This document shows positions 1-9,261 of a stretch of DNA of 64,000 nt, in pieces. This DNA comes from Guillardia theta CCMP2712 (lineage: Eukaryota; Cryptophyceae; Pyrenomonadales; Geminigeraceae). A program made the translations under genes and the position numbers. The stretch lies in assembly GCF_000315625.1 (NCBI RefSeq), contig NW_005434646.1, positions 16,993-80,992 of the forward strand, in the 5' to 3' direction. The first letter of the stretch is position 1. Each line of letters begins with the position of its first letter. Under the pieces are notes generated by a model that had not been told where the DNA came from, made no database searches, and saw only the letters and a list, made by a program, of their open reading frames with translations.

Positions 1-36
1 TCGGTCGCCTCCTACCTTCTGCTACTTACCTTGAGC

Positions 37-2180
37 TCAGCTCAAGCTCGGTACGGGCTCGCCCCGTCTTCTTTCCTCGCCCTCGCCTTTGCTCTTCCTC
101 CATGTCTTCCTCTTCTTCGCATCTTCCCTCATCTCCACCCGCAGTCGGTCCTTCTTGTCCACCTTCAGCGAGCAGGCCAGCACATGCATCTCTGCGAATT
201 TACTCAGTGCTATGAACAGGAAGCTAAGAGATCGACGCTCTATGTCGTCGCTCTCCGCCTCCTGCTCAAGCTCAGCAGCTGCCGTTGCCCGTGGCGAGAA
301 CGCGCTGCCCCTCCTTGCCTTCTTGCTCTCTCCTTGCACGCGAGTCCAGCGCTTGCTCTGCAGCCACTTCCCCAGCTTCTCCTTGAGCGCGTTGCGTCCC
401 ACTCCCTGCTCCTCTGGCGTCTTCGCCCACTCTCCCAGCGACATGAACTCCAGGCTCCCCGGAGAGTAGAAGGTGTCGTGGAGGTTGCCAACGGCCTTGT
501 CCAGGACCAGCTTGATCGGCTCGCTCGTCCCTGCCTCGTTCAAAGAAGCTGCATCTTCGATGACTGCTGACAGCTCGCTGACGAGCTGCATGTCCTCTTG
601 GCTTGACGGAGATGCTGCCTCCATTGTGATCCTCTCCAGGTCTGTAAACTCCAGCCACTCTCCCTCGCTCTCCTCCTGTCGCTGCGCTGTGTCGCTGGTG
701 CCCCGCTGACCAGCCGCCTCAGGCTCCTTGTCGAAGCCGACTGCTTCGAGCTTGGTTGCTGCGCCTTCGAGATAGAAGGGCAGCTCCTTCATCATGCGTC
801 GAGCATCCTCCGTGGAGCCGAGGAGGATGCATAGCTTGGACCCGTTCCAGGACTTGGTGTTCAAATCCTCCTCCATGTCGATGCCTTCAACGTTGATCTC
901 GAGCCTGTTAGCGATCTCCAACAAGACTCTCTTGACTCTTGCGATAGACGTGTTGCCGCCGTTGCACAGCCCCTCCATCTCCTTCCTCGTGAAGCGACCA
1001 GATGCCGCCGTCGACTTGATGATGATCTTGATCTCCTTAACCCTAAACCCTAAACCCTAAACCCTAAACCCTAAACCCTAAACTTATTTCTGGACACAAA
1101 GCGATCAGCTGTCAACTCGACTGCGAGCGCCTCTCTGATCTTCGGGTCCTCGCTGAACAGAGTCAGGTGTACTCCCTCCATCGCTTCGCTCTCTCGGAAA
1201 GCTCGAAATGCTGTATCATTCGCCTCTGGGCAGCTCGAGGAGACGATCCACTCCACCTCCCTCTGTCTCCAGATGACGTTGGCCCCTACAGCGATGAAGC
1301 CTTTCTGACCTAAGCCTTTGTGGACTTGCTGTCCTGGCGCCCCAGCGACCAGCATGCCTGCCAGCGGCTGGAGTTGGACCGCTGCAAGGGACTGGCGCAG
1401 CAGCTGATAGCGATAGACGGCAGCTATCTCAGCCGTTGTCATGCCGCCCAAGGTTAGCAGGTGAGTCAGCTCTGCCAAGCTGCCCCCTTTGCCCCAGGGT
1501 CCTCTCTTGGCTCGAATCTTGAAAGATCGATCGTGCACGATGCTCACATGTACAGCTGTGAACTTGCGACCATCGATCGCGAAGTCCTCTCTTCCCTGCC
1601 AGAGCTTCTCCGCTTGTGCATTGCGGAGGAAGGAAACAGTCACCGGGATCTCCTCAGCACTCGCTATCTCGGGTCTATACGGAGCCTTCCACATGATTGC
1701 TTTACTCTCTTGCACTGAGTCTACGATCAGTCCGATCTCTTCGAATTTCTTCTTCAGCTTCTCTTCATGGTTGACATACACCGAGGAAATGCCCAGGAGA
1801 GTCATGGAGATGAAGGAAGTTACCTCGTTGCCTGCTGAGGCGGTGTATGTCTCGACCTTCTCCTTCTTGGCTTCCTCAATCTGCTGCATAAACCACTCTC
1901 TGGATGCGTCACTCCATCCAGTCATCGCTTCTTGCAGAAGCTCACGTCGTGCCTGCTGACATGTCGAGCGGATGGCTTCTGCGATAGCGTCGGGGGTGCA
2001 TCCCTCCACAGCCTTGCAAGCCTGGGCTGTCCTGCTGTTCGGATAACGCTTCGCGAAGCTCTTCACCCTCTCGACGAGATCAGCTTCGAGGACAGAGGCA
2101 TCCACAAGTCCGCTCTGCATGTATTGGCATGATCTCCGATACAGCAGTTTGCGAACATTTTCATCATACTGAAGAACCAT
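37..2180 (-). pseudogene. 715-aa subtelomeric family, copy F, interrupted by telomere repeats
   Basis: This is a near-identical copy of the intact gene at 5119-7266. The amino half starts at ATG 2180 (reading MVLQYDENVRK) and stays open to about 1081. There 46 bp of the intact copy are replaced by 42 bp of CCCTAAA repeat, which brings stops and shifts the frame. The carboxy half resumes at once at 1038 and reads to 37. Two small indels near 90-215 further scramble the acidic tail, so the ending SPYRA of the intact copy is lost. The protein is of unknown function. It may be a retroelement ORF1 (see copies D and A). A 19-bp minisatellite leader lies just upstream at 2272-2536. The pseudogene call is firm because of the telomere insertion. 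Confidence 0.8.
1039..1083. repeat. Interstitial telomere array inside a coding region
   Basis: Six CCCTAAA units lie between the sequences ctcctt (ending 1038) and aacttatttc (from 1081). In the sister copy the same two flanks (6115-6120 and 6167 onward) enclose 46 bp of coding sequence instead. The minus strand reads TTTAGGG, in the same sense as every other telomere array in the window. Confidence 0.93.
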
Positions 2181-2271
2181 ACTTAGAAAGCTATTTGAAG
2201 TATACAAACCTCTCGCTTGCAGCTTCCTTGGCGCCCTGGAGGCTTCCCCTACACCACGCGTGCAGCCATGG

Positions 2272-2536
2272 TGCCTGAAATAACCGGCGCTGCCTGAAAT
2301 AACCGGCGCTGCCTGAAATAACCGGCGCTGCCTGAAATAACCGGCGCTGCCTGAAATAACCGGCGCTGCCTGAAATAACCGGCGCTGCCTGAAATAACCG
2401 GCGCTGCCTGAAATAACCGGCGCTGCCTGAAATAACCGGCGCTGCCTGAAATAACCGGCGCTCTGAAATAACCGGCGCTGCCTGAAATAACCGGCGCTGC
2501 CTGAAATAACCGGCGCTGCCTGAAATAACCGGCGCT
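2272..2536. repeat. 19-bp leader minisatellite of copy F (about 14 units)
   Basis: Tandem units of cctgaaataaccggcgctg occur about 14 times, with one unit shortened by 3 bp near 2460. It lies 90 bp upstream of the copy F start codon (minus strand). The sister copy at 7293 has only about three of the same units, so the array has expanded or shrunk since the two copies separated. A promoter role, as for tandem monomers in the 5' UTR of mouse L1, is possible but inferred. Confidence 0.9.
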
Positions 2537-2616
2537 GTTCTCACCTTCTTGTCCTTCCACCTCACCCTTGTGCCAATTGTCCCACCTGCCCTCGTCTCCT
2601 CCTGTTCCTGCGTCCA

Positions 2617-4764
2617 TTAAGCTTGTGCCGCAGGGGGGGAGTCTAGTGACATCCCCTCTGCGTCGTCCGCCTTGCTCCCTTCCTCCGGTTCCTCTTCCAT
2701 TCCGGCCTCTTTCATCTGTAGTTCAGTGCTCAACATGAACTTTAGTTCGTCGTTATCTCCCAGCATTCCTACCGAAGAGATTACTGTCTCCTCTAGGAAT
2801 TTATTCAATGCAATGAAGAGCAGGTCAGTCTTAAACTGCTTCTCTTCTTTGGGGGCAAAAGCGCTTTGCTTGCGCTTCGCGACCTTCCATGTATGCTTCT
2901 CAACGATTCGTTGGACTCGCTCTTTGAAGCCCTTACTCTGGGTATCCCATGTCGCTCCAGTGCCTTTATCAGCCCATTCTTGCAGCGTGGAGAAGGACGC
3001 GTTGCCTGGACTGTCTAAGGCGACCTGCATGTCGTGCACAGCATCGTCAAGACGAAGTAAGGTCTTTCCTTGCTGTTGTAGGTCATTGTTAACTACTTCC
3101 GCGATAGCTGTCTTGATCTCAGCAATTACTACCTCTGCTTCCGCGTCGGGCAGGTTTGTTTCGTTGATGATTGAGTTCAGTTCAATCTCTTTCCACACGG
3201 TTCCGCCTGCTCTGGTTCCCGGCGTTTGTGATCTGGCTTGGTCAGATTGATCCTGTGTTGCCTGAGGCGACACTTTGAGGTTCAGACTACTTGCTGTCGT
3301 CTGGATCTCAACTGTGCCTTGCCAGCAGAGAAGGTGTGTGGGGAATTCAGCCATCATCTTTCTTGCACTCCTTTCACTTCGTAGCCTGAGAATAATTCCA
3401 GACCCATCCCACATCCCCGTCTCTGCGTCACATTGGATGTGTACCCGTTGCAGCTCTTTTTCAACCTGTGGGTCCCAGCATGCGACAGCCCTCCGAATGT
3501 TTCGGATGACTTTGGCTCTGCCCGTTTCGTCACTGGCGCAGATTTTTTCAATCTCACTTCGAGAGAACTTCCCTGATGGCACTGGGGAGGAGATTTGCAC
3601 TGAGTACAGCATCTCTGCCCCCGTTGCCGTTGCCGCCTCCTGTCGCACCGCATTCTTCGTATGCTTGAGCATAGTCGTTGCTTCCATTTGAACTGAAAAC
3701 CATTTCAGTATTTTGTCATTCTCTGAGACCAATCCCAAAGTGACTCCTGCTCGATCTTTTCCATGTCGATCGAATGCCTGGAGGACGATGTCCGCTACTT
3801 CCAGGCTCGAACAAGTCGCGATCCAGTCTACCTCTCTGTTCTGGTTGACTGTGTCTATTCCTACCGCTGCAAACACCTTCTTTGGCGGCAGGTTCCTCTT
3901 GGGGGGGAGGTTCACTGTCATTCCCGCGTTTGGGATCAGGTCGATAATTGCTAGGCCCTGTTTCAAGCACAAATGCCTGTAGATCTCACATATATCACCT
4001 GTACTCGAATCATTGAGCTTAAGGAGTTGGGCCACCTCCGCTAGGATTCCGACTCTGCCCATGTTCTCCTTCTTTGGTCGCATCTTGAACGAGATCGGTG
4101 GGTTGGCTGCTGGGTTCACTGCTAGGATCCTCCTTCCAGCCACCTTAAAGGTACCTTCTCCTTTCCAGAATTTCTCTGCCGCCTCGTTGCGGACAAAGGT
4201 GATCACTGCTGGGATCTCTTCTGCCTTCGCCAGGTCAGGCTTGAGGGGAGCCTTGAAGATCAAACTCCTGCTGTCTTGCGTCTGATCTACGATCAAGCCT
4301 TGCTCTTCCAGCTTGACGCATAAGTTTTCAACCTGTCTGGAGAAGTATGCAGGTATCCCTAGTACCTTCATGGTAATCGTCTGCACACTCGTGCCCTGGT
4401 CATCATAAGACCTGGCCTCCATCTGCCGTTGCCTGTCTGCTAGAAATTCGGACAGGTACCACTGCCTGGCATCATCACCCCACTGCCCGAGACCTTTCAG
4501 ACTCTCCAGTGGTGAAGGTTCAGCAAAGCTGCATGTGTGACTGATGGCTTCGGCTAAGGCTTCCAAGGATATCTCTTTGGCTTTCAGAGCTTTGCTCGTC
4601 CTGCTTTTGGGATTCTGCCTTGCGAAGTCATCCAGTCGTCGCACAAGCTCAGCTGGTGACGGCATCGTTCCAGTTTCCGTCTGCCTCTTGAGGTAGCTGG
4701 AGGTACGGTACTGCACGATCTCGTCAGGGTTCACAATAGATATTGGCCACATGCTTCGGAGCAT
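2617..4764 (-). CDS. 715-aa subtelomeric family protein, copy E (possible retroelement ORF1)
   Basis: Intact single-exon frame from ATG 4764 (MLRSMWPIS) to the stop at 2617, 715 aa, exactly the length of copy D although the sequence is strongly diverged. Shared landmarks are a SRT-x-A-x3-K-x-aa-LAEAI-x-TC block near residues 55-85; two beta-alpha-beta stretches (about 125-215 and 385-480) that could be RRM-like; a GILAEVAQLLKL block near 240; and REVDWIATCSS near 325. The carboxy end is acidic. I do not recognise a named domain. Its leader has its own minisatellite (4829-4925). There is no telomere repeat between this copy and its neighbours F and D. Candidates are an ORF1/Gag protein of telomere-targeted non-LTR elements, or a host subtelomeric gene family. 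The intact frame suggests recent function or recent arrival. Confidence 0.75.
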   Translation of the reverse strand: MLRSMWPISIVNPDEIVQYRTSSYLKRQTETGTMPSPAELVRRLDDFARQNPKSRTSKALKAKEISLEALAEAISHTCSFAEPSPLESLKGLGQWGDDARQWYLSEFLADRQRQMEARSYDDQGTSVQTITMKVLGIPAYFSRQVENLCVKLEEQGLIVDQTQDSRSLIFKAPLKPDLAKAEEIPAVITFVRNEAAEKFWKGEGTFKVAGRRILAVNPAANPPISFKMRPKKENMGRVGILAEVAQLLKLNDSSTGDICEIYRHLCLKQGLAIIDLIPNAGMTVNLPPKRNLPPKKVFAAVGIDTVNQNREVDWIATCSSLEVADIVLQAFDRHGKDRAGVTLGLVSENDKILKWFSVQMEATTMLKHTKNAVRQEAATATGAEMLYSVQISSPVPSGKFSRSEIEKICASDETGRAKVIRNIRRAVACWDPQVEKELQRVHIQCDAETGMWDGSGIILRLRSERSARKMMAEFPTHLLCWQGTVEIQTTASSLNLKVSPQATQDQSDQARSQTPGTRAGGTVWKEIELNSIINETNLPDAEAEVVIAEIKTAIAEVVNNDLQQQGKTLLRLDDAVHDMQVALDSPGNASFSTLQEWADKGTGATWDTQSKGFKERVQRIVEKHTWKVAKRKQSAFAPKEEKQFKTDLLFIALNKFLEETVISSVGMLGDNDELKFMLSTELQMKEAGMEEEPEEGSKADDAEGMSLDSPPAAQA

Positions 4765-4828
4765 TCTCGATGGTTTCCCAAGCTTCCGTCGTTCCTGGCG
4801 GCTCTTACTCCACCAGCGCAGGGGTACC

Positions 4829-4930
4829 GCAAATCTGCATGCCAGGAAATAAGGAACCTGTCAGGAAATAAGGAACCTACCCAGGAAATAAGGAACCTGC
4901 CGGAACCTGCCAGGAAATAAGGAACTTCGG
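4829..4930. repeat. Leader minisatellite of copy E
   Basis: Imperfect units of about 19 bp built on caggaaataaggaacctg, roughly five, lie 65-165 bp upstream of the copy E start on the minus strand. The unit differs from the copy D/F unit but keeps a similar TTATTTC core on the minus strand. Confidence 0.8.
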
Positions 4931-5085
4931 TCACCACCTACTCTACCTCCATTCAGCTTCCTCAGCCTCAGTCAGGAGAGTTGCCTCTCCTCACCTTGGC
5001 CTTCGGTCGCCACCTACTCGTCCTCCATTCAGCTTCCTCAGCTTTAGTCAGGAGAGTTGCCTCTCCTCACCTTGGCCTTCGGTCG
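4930..5085. repeat. About 76-bp tandem repeat downstream of copy D
   Basis: The segment containing caggagagttgcctctcc and cttggccttcggtcgcc is present about two and a half times in tandem. It lies just after the copy D stop codon and before the leader of copy E. Each unit contains a caaggtgagg sequence on the minus strand that resembles a splice donor, so part of it may derive from transcribed 3' sequence. The window also begins (1-36) in this same 3' sequence. Confidence 0.75.
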
Positions 5086-5118
5086 CCTCCTACCTTCTCT
5101 CCTTACCTTGAGCTCAGC

Positions 5119-7266
5119 TCAAGCTCGGTACGGGCTCGCCCCGTCTTCTTCCTCGCCCTCGCCTTGCTCTTCCTCCATGTCTTCCTCTTCTTCGCCATCT
5201 TCCCTCATCTCCACTCGCAGTCGGTCCTTCTTGTCCACCTTCAGCGAGCAGGCCAGCACATGCATCTCTGCGAATTTACTCAGTGCTATGAACAGGAGGC
5301 TAAGAGATCGACGCTCTATGTCGTCGCTCTCCGCCTCCTGCTCAAGCTCAGCAGCTGCCGTTGCCCGTGGCGAGAACGCGCTGCCCCTCCTTGCCTTCTT
5401 GCTCTCTCCTTGCACGCGAGTCCAGCGCTTGCTCTGCAGCCACTTCCCCAGCTTCTCCTTGAGCGCGTTGCGTCCCACTCCCTGCTCCTCTGGCATCTTC
5501 GCCCACTCTCCCAGCGACATGAACTCCAGGCTCCCCGGAGAGTAGAACGTGTCGTGGAGGTTGCCAACGGCCTTGTCCAGGACCAGCTTGATCGGCTCGC
5601 TCGTCCCTGCCTCGTTCAAAGAAGCTGCATCTTCGATGACTGCTGACAGCTCGCTGACGAGCTGCATGTCCTCTTGGCTTGACGGAGATGCTGCCTCCAT
5701 TGTGATCCTCTCCAGGTCTGTAAACTCCAGCCACTCTCCCTCGCTCTCCTCCTGTCGCTGCGCTGCGTCGCTGGTGCCCCGCTGACCAGCCGCCTCAGAG
5801 TCAGGCTCCTTGTCGAAGCCGACTGCTTCGAGCTTGGTTGCTGCGCCTTCGAGATAGAAGGGCAGCTCCTTCATCATGCGTCGAGCATCCTCCGTGGAGC
5901 CGAGGAGGATGCATAGCTTGGACCCGTTCCAGGACTTGGTGTTCAAATCCTCCTCCATGTCGATGCCTTCAACGTTGATCTCGAGCCTGTTAGCGATCTC
6001 CAACAAGACTCTCTTGACTCTTGCGATAGACGTGTTGCCGCCGTTGCACAGCCCCTCCATCTCCTTCCTCGTGAAGCGACCAGATGCCGCCGTCGACTTG
6101 ATGATGATCTTGATCTCCTTGCCGTCCTTGCCGCCTGCCTTCTTCTGCATCCTTGATGCCTTCTTCAACTTATTTCTGGACACAAAGCGATCAGCTGTCA
6201 ACTCGACTGCGAGCGCCTCTCTGATCTTCGGGTCCTCGCTGAACAGAGTCAGGTGTACTCCCTCCATCGCTTCGCTCTCTCGGAAAGCTCGAAATGCTGT
6301 ATCATTCGCCTCTGGGCAGCTCGAGGAGACGATCCACTCCACCTCCCTCTGTCTCCAGATGACGTTGGCCCCTACAGCGATGAAGCCTTTCTGACCTAAG
6401 CCTTTGTGGACTTGCTGTCCTGGCGCCCCAGCGACCAGCATGCCTGCCAGCGGCTGGAGTTGGACCGCTGCAAGGGACTGGCGCAGCAGCTGATAGCGAT
6501 AGACGGCAGCTATCTCAGCCGTTGTCATGCCGCCCAAGGTTAGCAGGTGAGTCAGCTCTGCCAAGCTGCCCCCTTTGCCCCAGGGTCCTCTCTTGGCTCG
6601 AATCTTGAAAGATCGATCGTGCACGATGCTCACATGTACAGCTGTGAACTTGCGACCATCGATCGCGAAGTCCTCTCTTCCCTGCCAGAGCTTCTCCGCT
6701 TGTGCATTGCGGAGGAAGGAAACAGTCACCGGGATCTCCTCAGCACTCGCTATCTCGGGTCTATACGGAGCCTTCCACATGATTGCTTTACTCTCTTGCA
6801 CTGAGTCTACGATCAGTCCAATCTCTTCAAATTTCTTCTTCAACTTCTCTTCATGGTTGACATACACCGAGGAGATGCCCAGGAGAGTCATGGAGATGAA
6901 GGAAGTCACCTCGTTGCCTGCTGAGGCGGTGTATGTCTCGACCTTCTCCTTCTTGGCTTCTTCAATCTGCTGCATAAACCACTCTCTGGATGCGTCACTC
7001 CATCCAGTCATCGCTTCTTGCAGAAGCTCACGTCGTGCCTGCTGACATGTCGAGCGGATGGCTTCTGCGATAGCGTCGGGGGTGCATCCCTCCACAGCCT
7101 TGCAAGCCTGGGCTGTCCTGCTGTTCGGATAACGCTTCGCGAAGCTCTTCACCCTCTCGACGAGATCAGCTTCGAGGACAGAGGCATCCACAAGTCCGCT
7201 CTGCGTGTATTGGCATGATCTCCGATACAGCAGGTTGCGAACATTTTCATCATACTGAAGAACCAT
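5119..7266 (-). CDS. 715-aa subtelomeric family protein, copy D (intact)
   Basis: Best-preserved member: ATG 7266 (MVLQYDENVRN) to the stop at 5119, 715 aa, one exon. A TTG upstream extends the frame nine codons but the ATG is the better start. Visible regions: conserved SRT/AIAEAI-x-TC block (about 50-80), predicted beta-alpha-beta unit with EEIPVTVSFLRN (about 120-210), GSLAELTHLLTLGGM (about 235), REVEWIVSSSC (about 310), a basic linker (about 370-385), a second beta-alpha-beta unit (about 390-475), an RG/KKARRGSAF basic patch (about 635) and an acidic Glu-rich tail. The two possible RRM-like folds and basic patch would suit a nucleic-acid binding ORF1 protein; this is inference. The 5' leader abuts telomere repeat at 7416. 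It is nearly identical to copy F and so a recent duplicate. Confidence 0.78.
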   Translation of the reverse strand: MVLQYDENVRNLLYRRSCQYTQSGLVDASVLEADLVERVKSFAKRYPNSRTAQACKAVEGCTPDAIAEAIRSTCQQARRELLQEAMTGWSDASREWFMQQIEEAKKEKVETYTASAGNEVTSFISMTLLGISSVYVNHEEKLKKKFEEIGLIVDSVQESKAIMWKAPYRPEIASAEEIPVTVSFLRNAQAEKLWQGREDFAIDGRKFTAVHVSIVHDRSFKIRAKRGPWGKGGSLAELTHLLTLGGMTTAEIAAVYRYQLLRQSLAAVQLQPLAGMLVAGAPGQQVHKGLGQKGFIAVGANVIWRQREVEWIVSSSCPEANDTAFRAFRESEAMEGVHLTLFSEDPKIREALAVELTADRFVSRNKLKKASRMQKKAGGKDGKEIKIIIKSTAASGRFTRKEMEGLCNGGNTSIARVKRVLLEIANRLEINVEGIDMEEDLNTKSWNGSKLCILLGSTEDARRMMKELPFYLEGAATKLEAVGFDKEPDSEAAGQRGTSDAAQRQEESEGEWLEFTDLERITMEAASPSSQEDMQLVSELSAVIEDAASLNEAGTSEPIKLVLDKAVGNLHDTFYSPGSLEFMSLGEWAKMPEEQGVGRNALKEKLGKWLQSKRWTRVQGESKKARRGSAFSPRATAAAELEQEAESDDIERRSLSLLFIALSKFAEMHVLACSLKVDKKDRLRVEMREDGEEEEDMEEEQGEGEEEDGASPYRA

Positions 7267-7356
7267 ACTTAGAAAGCTATTTGAAGTATACAAACCTCTC
7301 GCTTGCAGCTTCCTTGGCGCCCTGGCAGCTTCCCCTACACCACGCGTGCAGCCATG

Positions 7357-7415
7357 GTGCCTGAAATAACCGGCGCTGCCTGAAATAACCGGCCGCGCTG
7401 CCTGAAATAACCGGC
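7357..7415. repeat. Short leader minisatellite of copy D (about 3 units) joined to telomere repeat
   Basis: Three copies of the 19-bp cctgaaataaccggcgctg unit (one with an extra ccg). The minus strand passes from TTTAGG straight into the repeat, giving the 5' junction of this unit. Confidence 0.85.
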
Positions 7416-7451
7416 CTAAACCCTAAACCCTAAACCCTAAACCCTAAACCC
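7416..7451. repeat. Telomere repeat array between copies D and C
   Basis: Five CCCTAAA units. On the right they end the broken copy C reading frame; on the left they join the leader of copy D. Confidence 0.95.
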
Positions 7452-8559
7452 TTCGTGGTACTGCGCCTAGCGCGTCGGGCAAGAAGTCCAACCTAATTGG
7501 ATGCTGTCTCGTTACCCTGGTGATTGCACTAACCTGAGTAGTGAACCATTTGAGGATCTTTTCATCTTCCGACATCAGTCCGAGGTGTATCATGATGCCT
7601 CCTCCATTCCTGTCGTCTCCCTCAAACATCCGTAGCGTGGTGCTCAGGACGTCCGTCGAAGAGCATCTCGCAATCCAATCGATCTCTCTTCCTTGTCGTA
7701 TCTCGTCCACTCCGGCTGCTGCGAAAGTGCGTTTGTTGGGTTGACCTTGAGGTCTCCTCTTCGTCTTGACCTCTAGCTGCATGCCCGCTTCCGGCTGCAC
7801 CTCCAACACAGCTATTCCTTGTTGCAGCAGGTATTGACGATAGATCTCCGTAATCCCAGCTGAGTTCATGCCATTCATCTTGAGGAGGTGAGAGAACTCA
7901 GCTAGGGCCCCCGCCTTGCCAGAGTGCTTATCCTTCTGTGGCCTTATCTTGAAGGAGCAAGGATGCTTCGAATGCGCGTTCGCCGCGCGGATCATCTTTC
8001 CGTCGATCCTGAAGTTCGTCTGTCCTTTCCACAGCAGTTCTGCTGCGTCGTTCAATTGGAGTGTTGCCACGACTGGGATTTCATCCACTGTCGGAATCAA
8101 ATCTTTCTTGATCGGGGCTCTCCACGAGATGCATTTCTTGCCCTGCTCCTCGTGCACCAAGAGTCCTTGATCCTTCAACTTCTCACACAGTACCTCAACT
8201 TGTTTTATGTACTGGGTAGGAACTCCGAGGATAGCCATGGTAATCAGTTTACCACTCTCGGGGGACGCTCCTGAAGCATCGATGCAGGCACTCTTGTCTA
8301 GTACCTCCTGTTTGTCTGCGTTCCATGCAGAGACATACCACGACTGTCCTTCTTCCCCCCATTCTTTGATGGCATCCTCCTGGCTCCTGACTTCAGCATG
8401 TTTGCAGGTCTGTCGAATGGCTTCGGCTAAGGCGTTCATCGAGACTTCCTTGGACTGCAAGGCTCTGCCTGTCCTGCTCTGAGGGTACTGCCTATTTAGG
8501 AACTGGGAAACTCGGACACGAGCAATCTGTTTCCTTTCCTCTTTGGATAGATACCACAT
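7452..8559 (-). pseudogene. 715-aa family, copy C, 3' end replaced by telomere repeats
   Basis: The frame opens at ATG 8559 (MWYLSKEERKQ) and follows copies D and E through the SRT/ALAEAI-x-TC block, the DEIPVVATLQLN region, GALAEFSHLLKM and REIDWIARCSS. It stops after about 365 residues where telomere repeat begins at 7451, roughly the midpoint of the full protein. Everything beyond is absent. Loss of a 3' part with TTTAGGG added to the broken minus-strand 3' end is what telomerase healing of a broken chromosome would leave; non-LTR elements instead lose their 5' ends. A 20-bp minisatellite leader (8646-8811) precedes the gene. Confidence 0.8.
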
Positions 8560-8645
8560 GATCAAACAACCGTTTCTGCACAGAAAGATATCCTGTTCAG
8601 CACCCTAGCTCGCAGGGATCCCCTCAAACTGCAGGGGAGGAGAGC

Positions 8646-8811
8646 ATGTCTGTTACTCCAGCGGCCTGTCTGTTACTCCAGCGGCCTGTGTCTGTTACTC
8701 CAGCGGCCTGTCTGTTACTCCAGCGGCCTGTCTGTTACTCCAGCGGCCTGTCTGTTACTCCAGCGGCCTTGTCTGTTACTCCAGCGGCCTGTCTGTTACT
8801 CCAGCGGCCTC
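8646..8811. repeat. 20-bp leader minisatellite of copy C (8 units)
   Basis: Eight units of tctgttactccagcggcctg with small length variants. It lies about 90 bp upstream of the copy C start codon. On the minus strand telomere repeat TTTAGG runs into AGGCCGC of the first unit, a junction shared with unit A at 17273. Confidence 0.92.
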
Positions 8812-8853
8812 CTAAACCCTAAACCCTAAACCCTAACCCTAAACCCTAAACCC
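8812..8853. repeat. Telomere repeat array
   Basis: About six CCCTAAA units with one six-base variant (CCCTAA). It separates the retrotransposon tail on the right from the copy C leader on the left. Confidence 0.95.
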
Positions 8854-8872
8854 TATTATTATTATTATTATT
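8854..8872 (-). repeat. Six-unit trinucleotide 3' tail of unit B
   Basis: The plus strand reads (TAT)6T, so the element ends in (ATA)n, directly followed by GGGTTTAGGG. Such a tail is made during target-primed reverse transcription in I-type elements. Confidence 0.85.
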
Positions 8873-9261
8873 TGAGTTTATTAGACTCTTAGTCAAGAGT
8901 TTCATAGCTAAGAACTATTGCTCTTTGCTCATCTCTCGCCTAATGATCCGTCTAAAGGGGTTCCCAACCTTGGGAGGTTGGCCCATTCTCCTATAGGCCC
9001 CTTAGGCCTGGTTGCTTCCGTATGAGTTGTTTTCAGTAACGCTGTCCTCCGGGCCCGTCGCAAGTCCGATCCCGGTCCCCTTCCTTATTTTCGCTAAGTT
9101 CCGTTGTACCTTCCTGCCCCTTCCCCCCCCAACACGCAGTCGCCCACTGTGGCAAGGCTGTACCTTCTCCTGCTGGCTAGCCCTTCTCTTCTTCCCTTCA
9201 TGCAGCCCATGACCATGCACCATGGGTGGCTTGCCCATGAGCCGCGCCTGCCCCCATCGGA

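Noticed and set aside
2191-2617. Open frames repeating AGYFRQRRLFQAAPVIS through the 19-bp repeat
   Set aside because: They arise only because a 19-bp unit free of stops is read in all three phases; there is no normal coding sequence on either side.
8641-8811. Regular 20-bp repeats that might suggest a CRISPR array
   Set aside because: Units are contiguous with no unique spacers, in a clearly eukaryotic region; it is a minisatellite.
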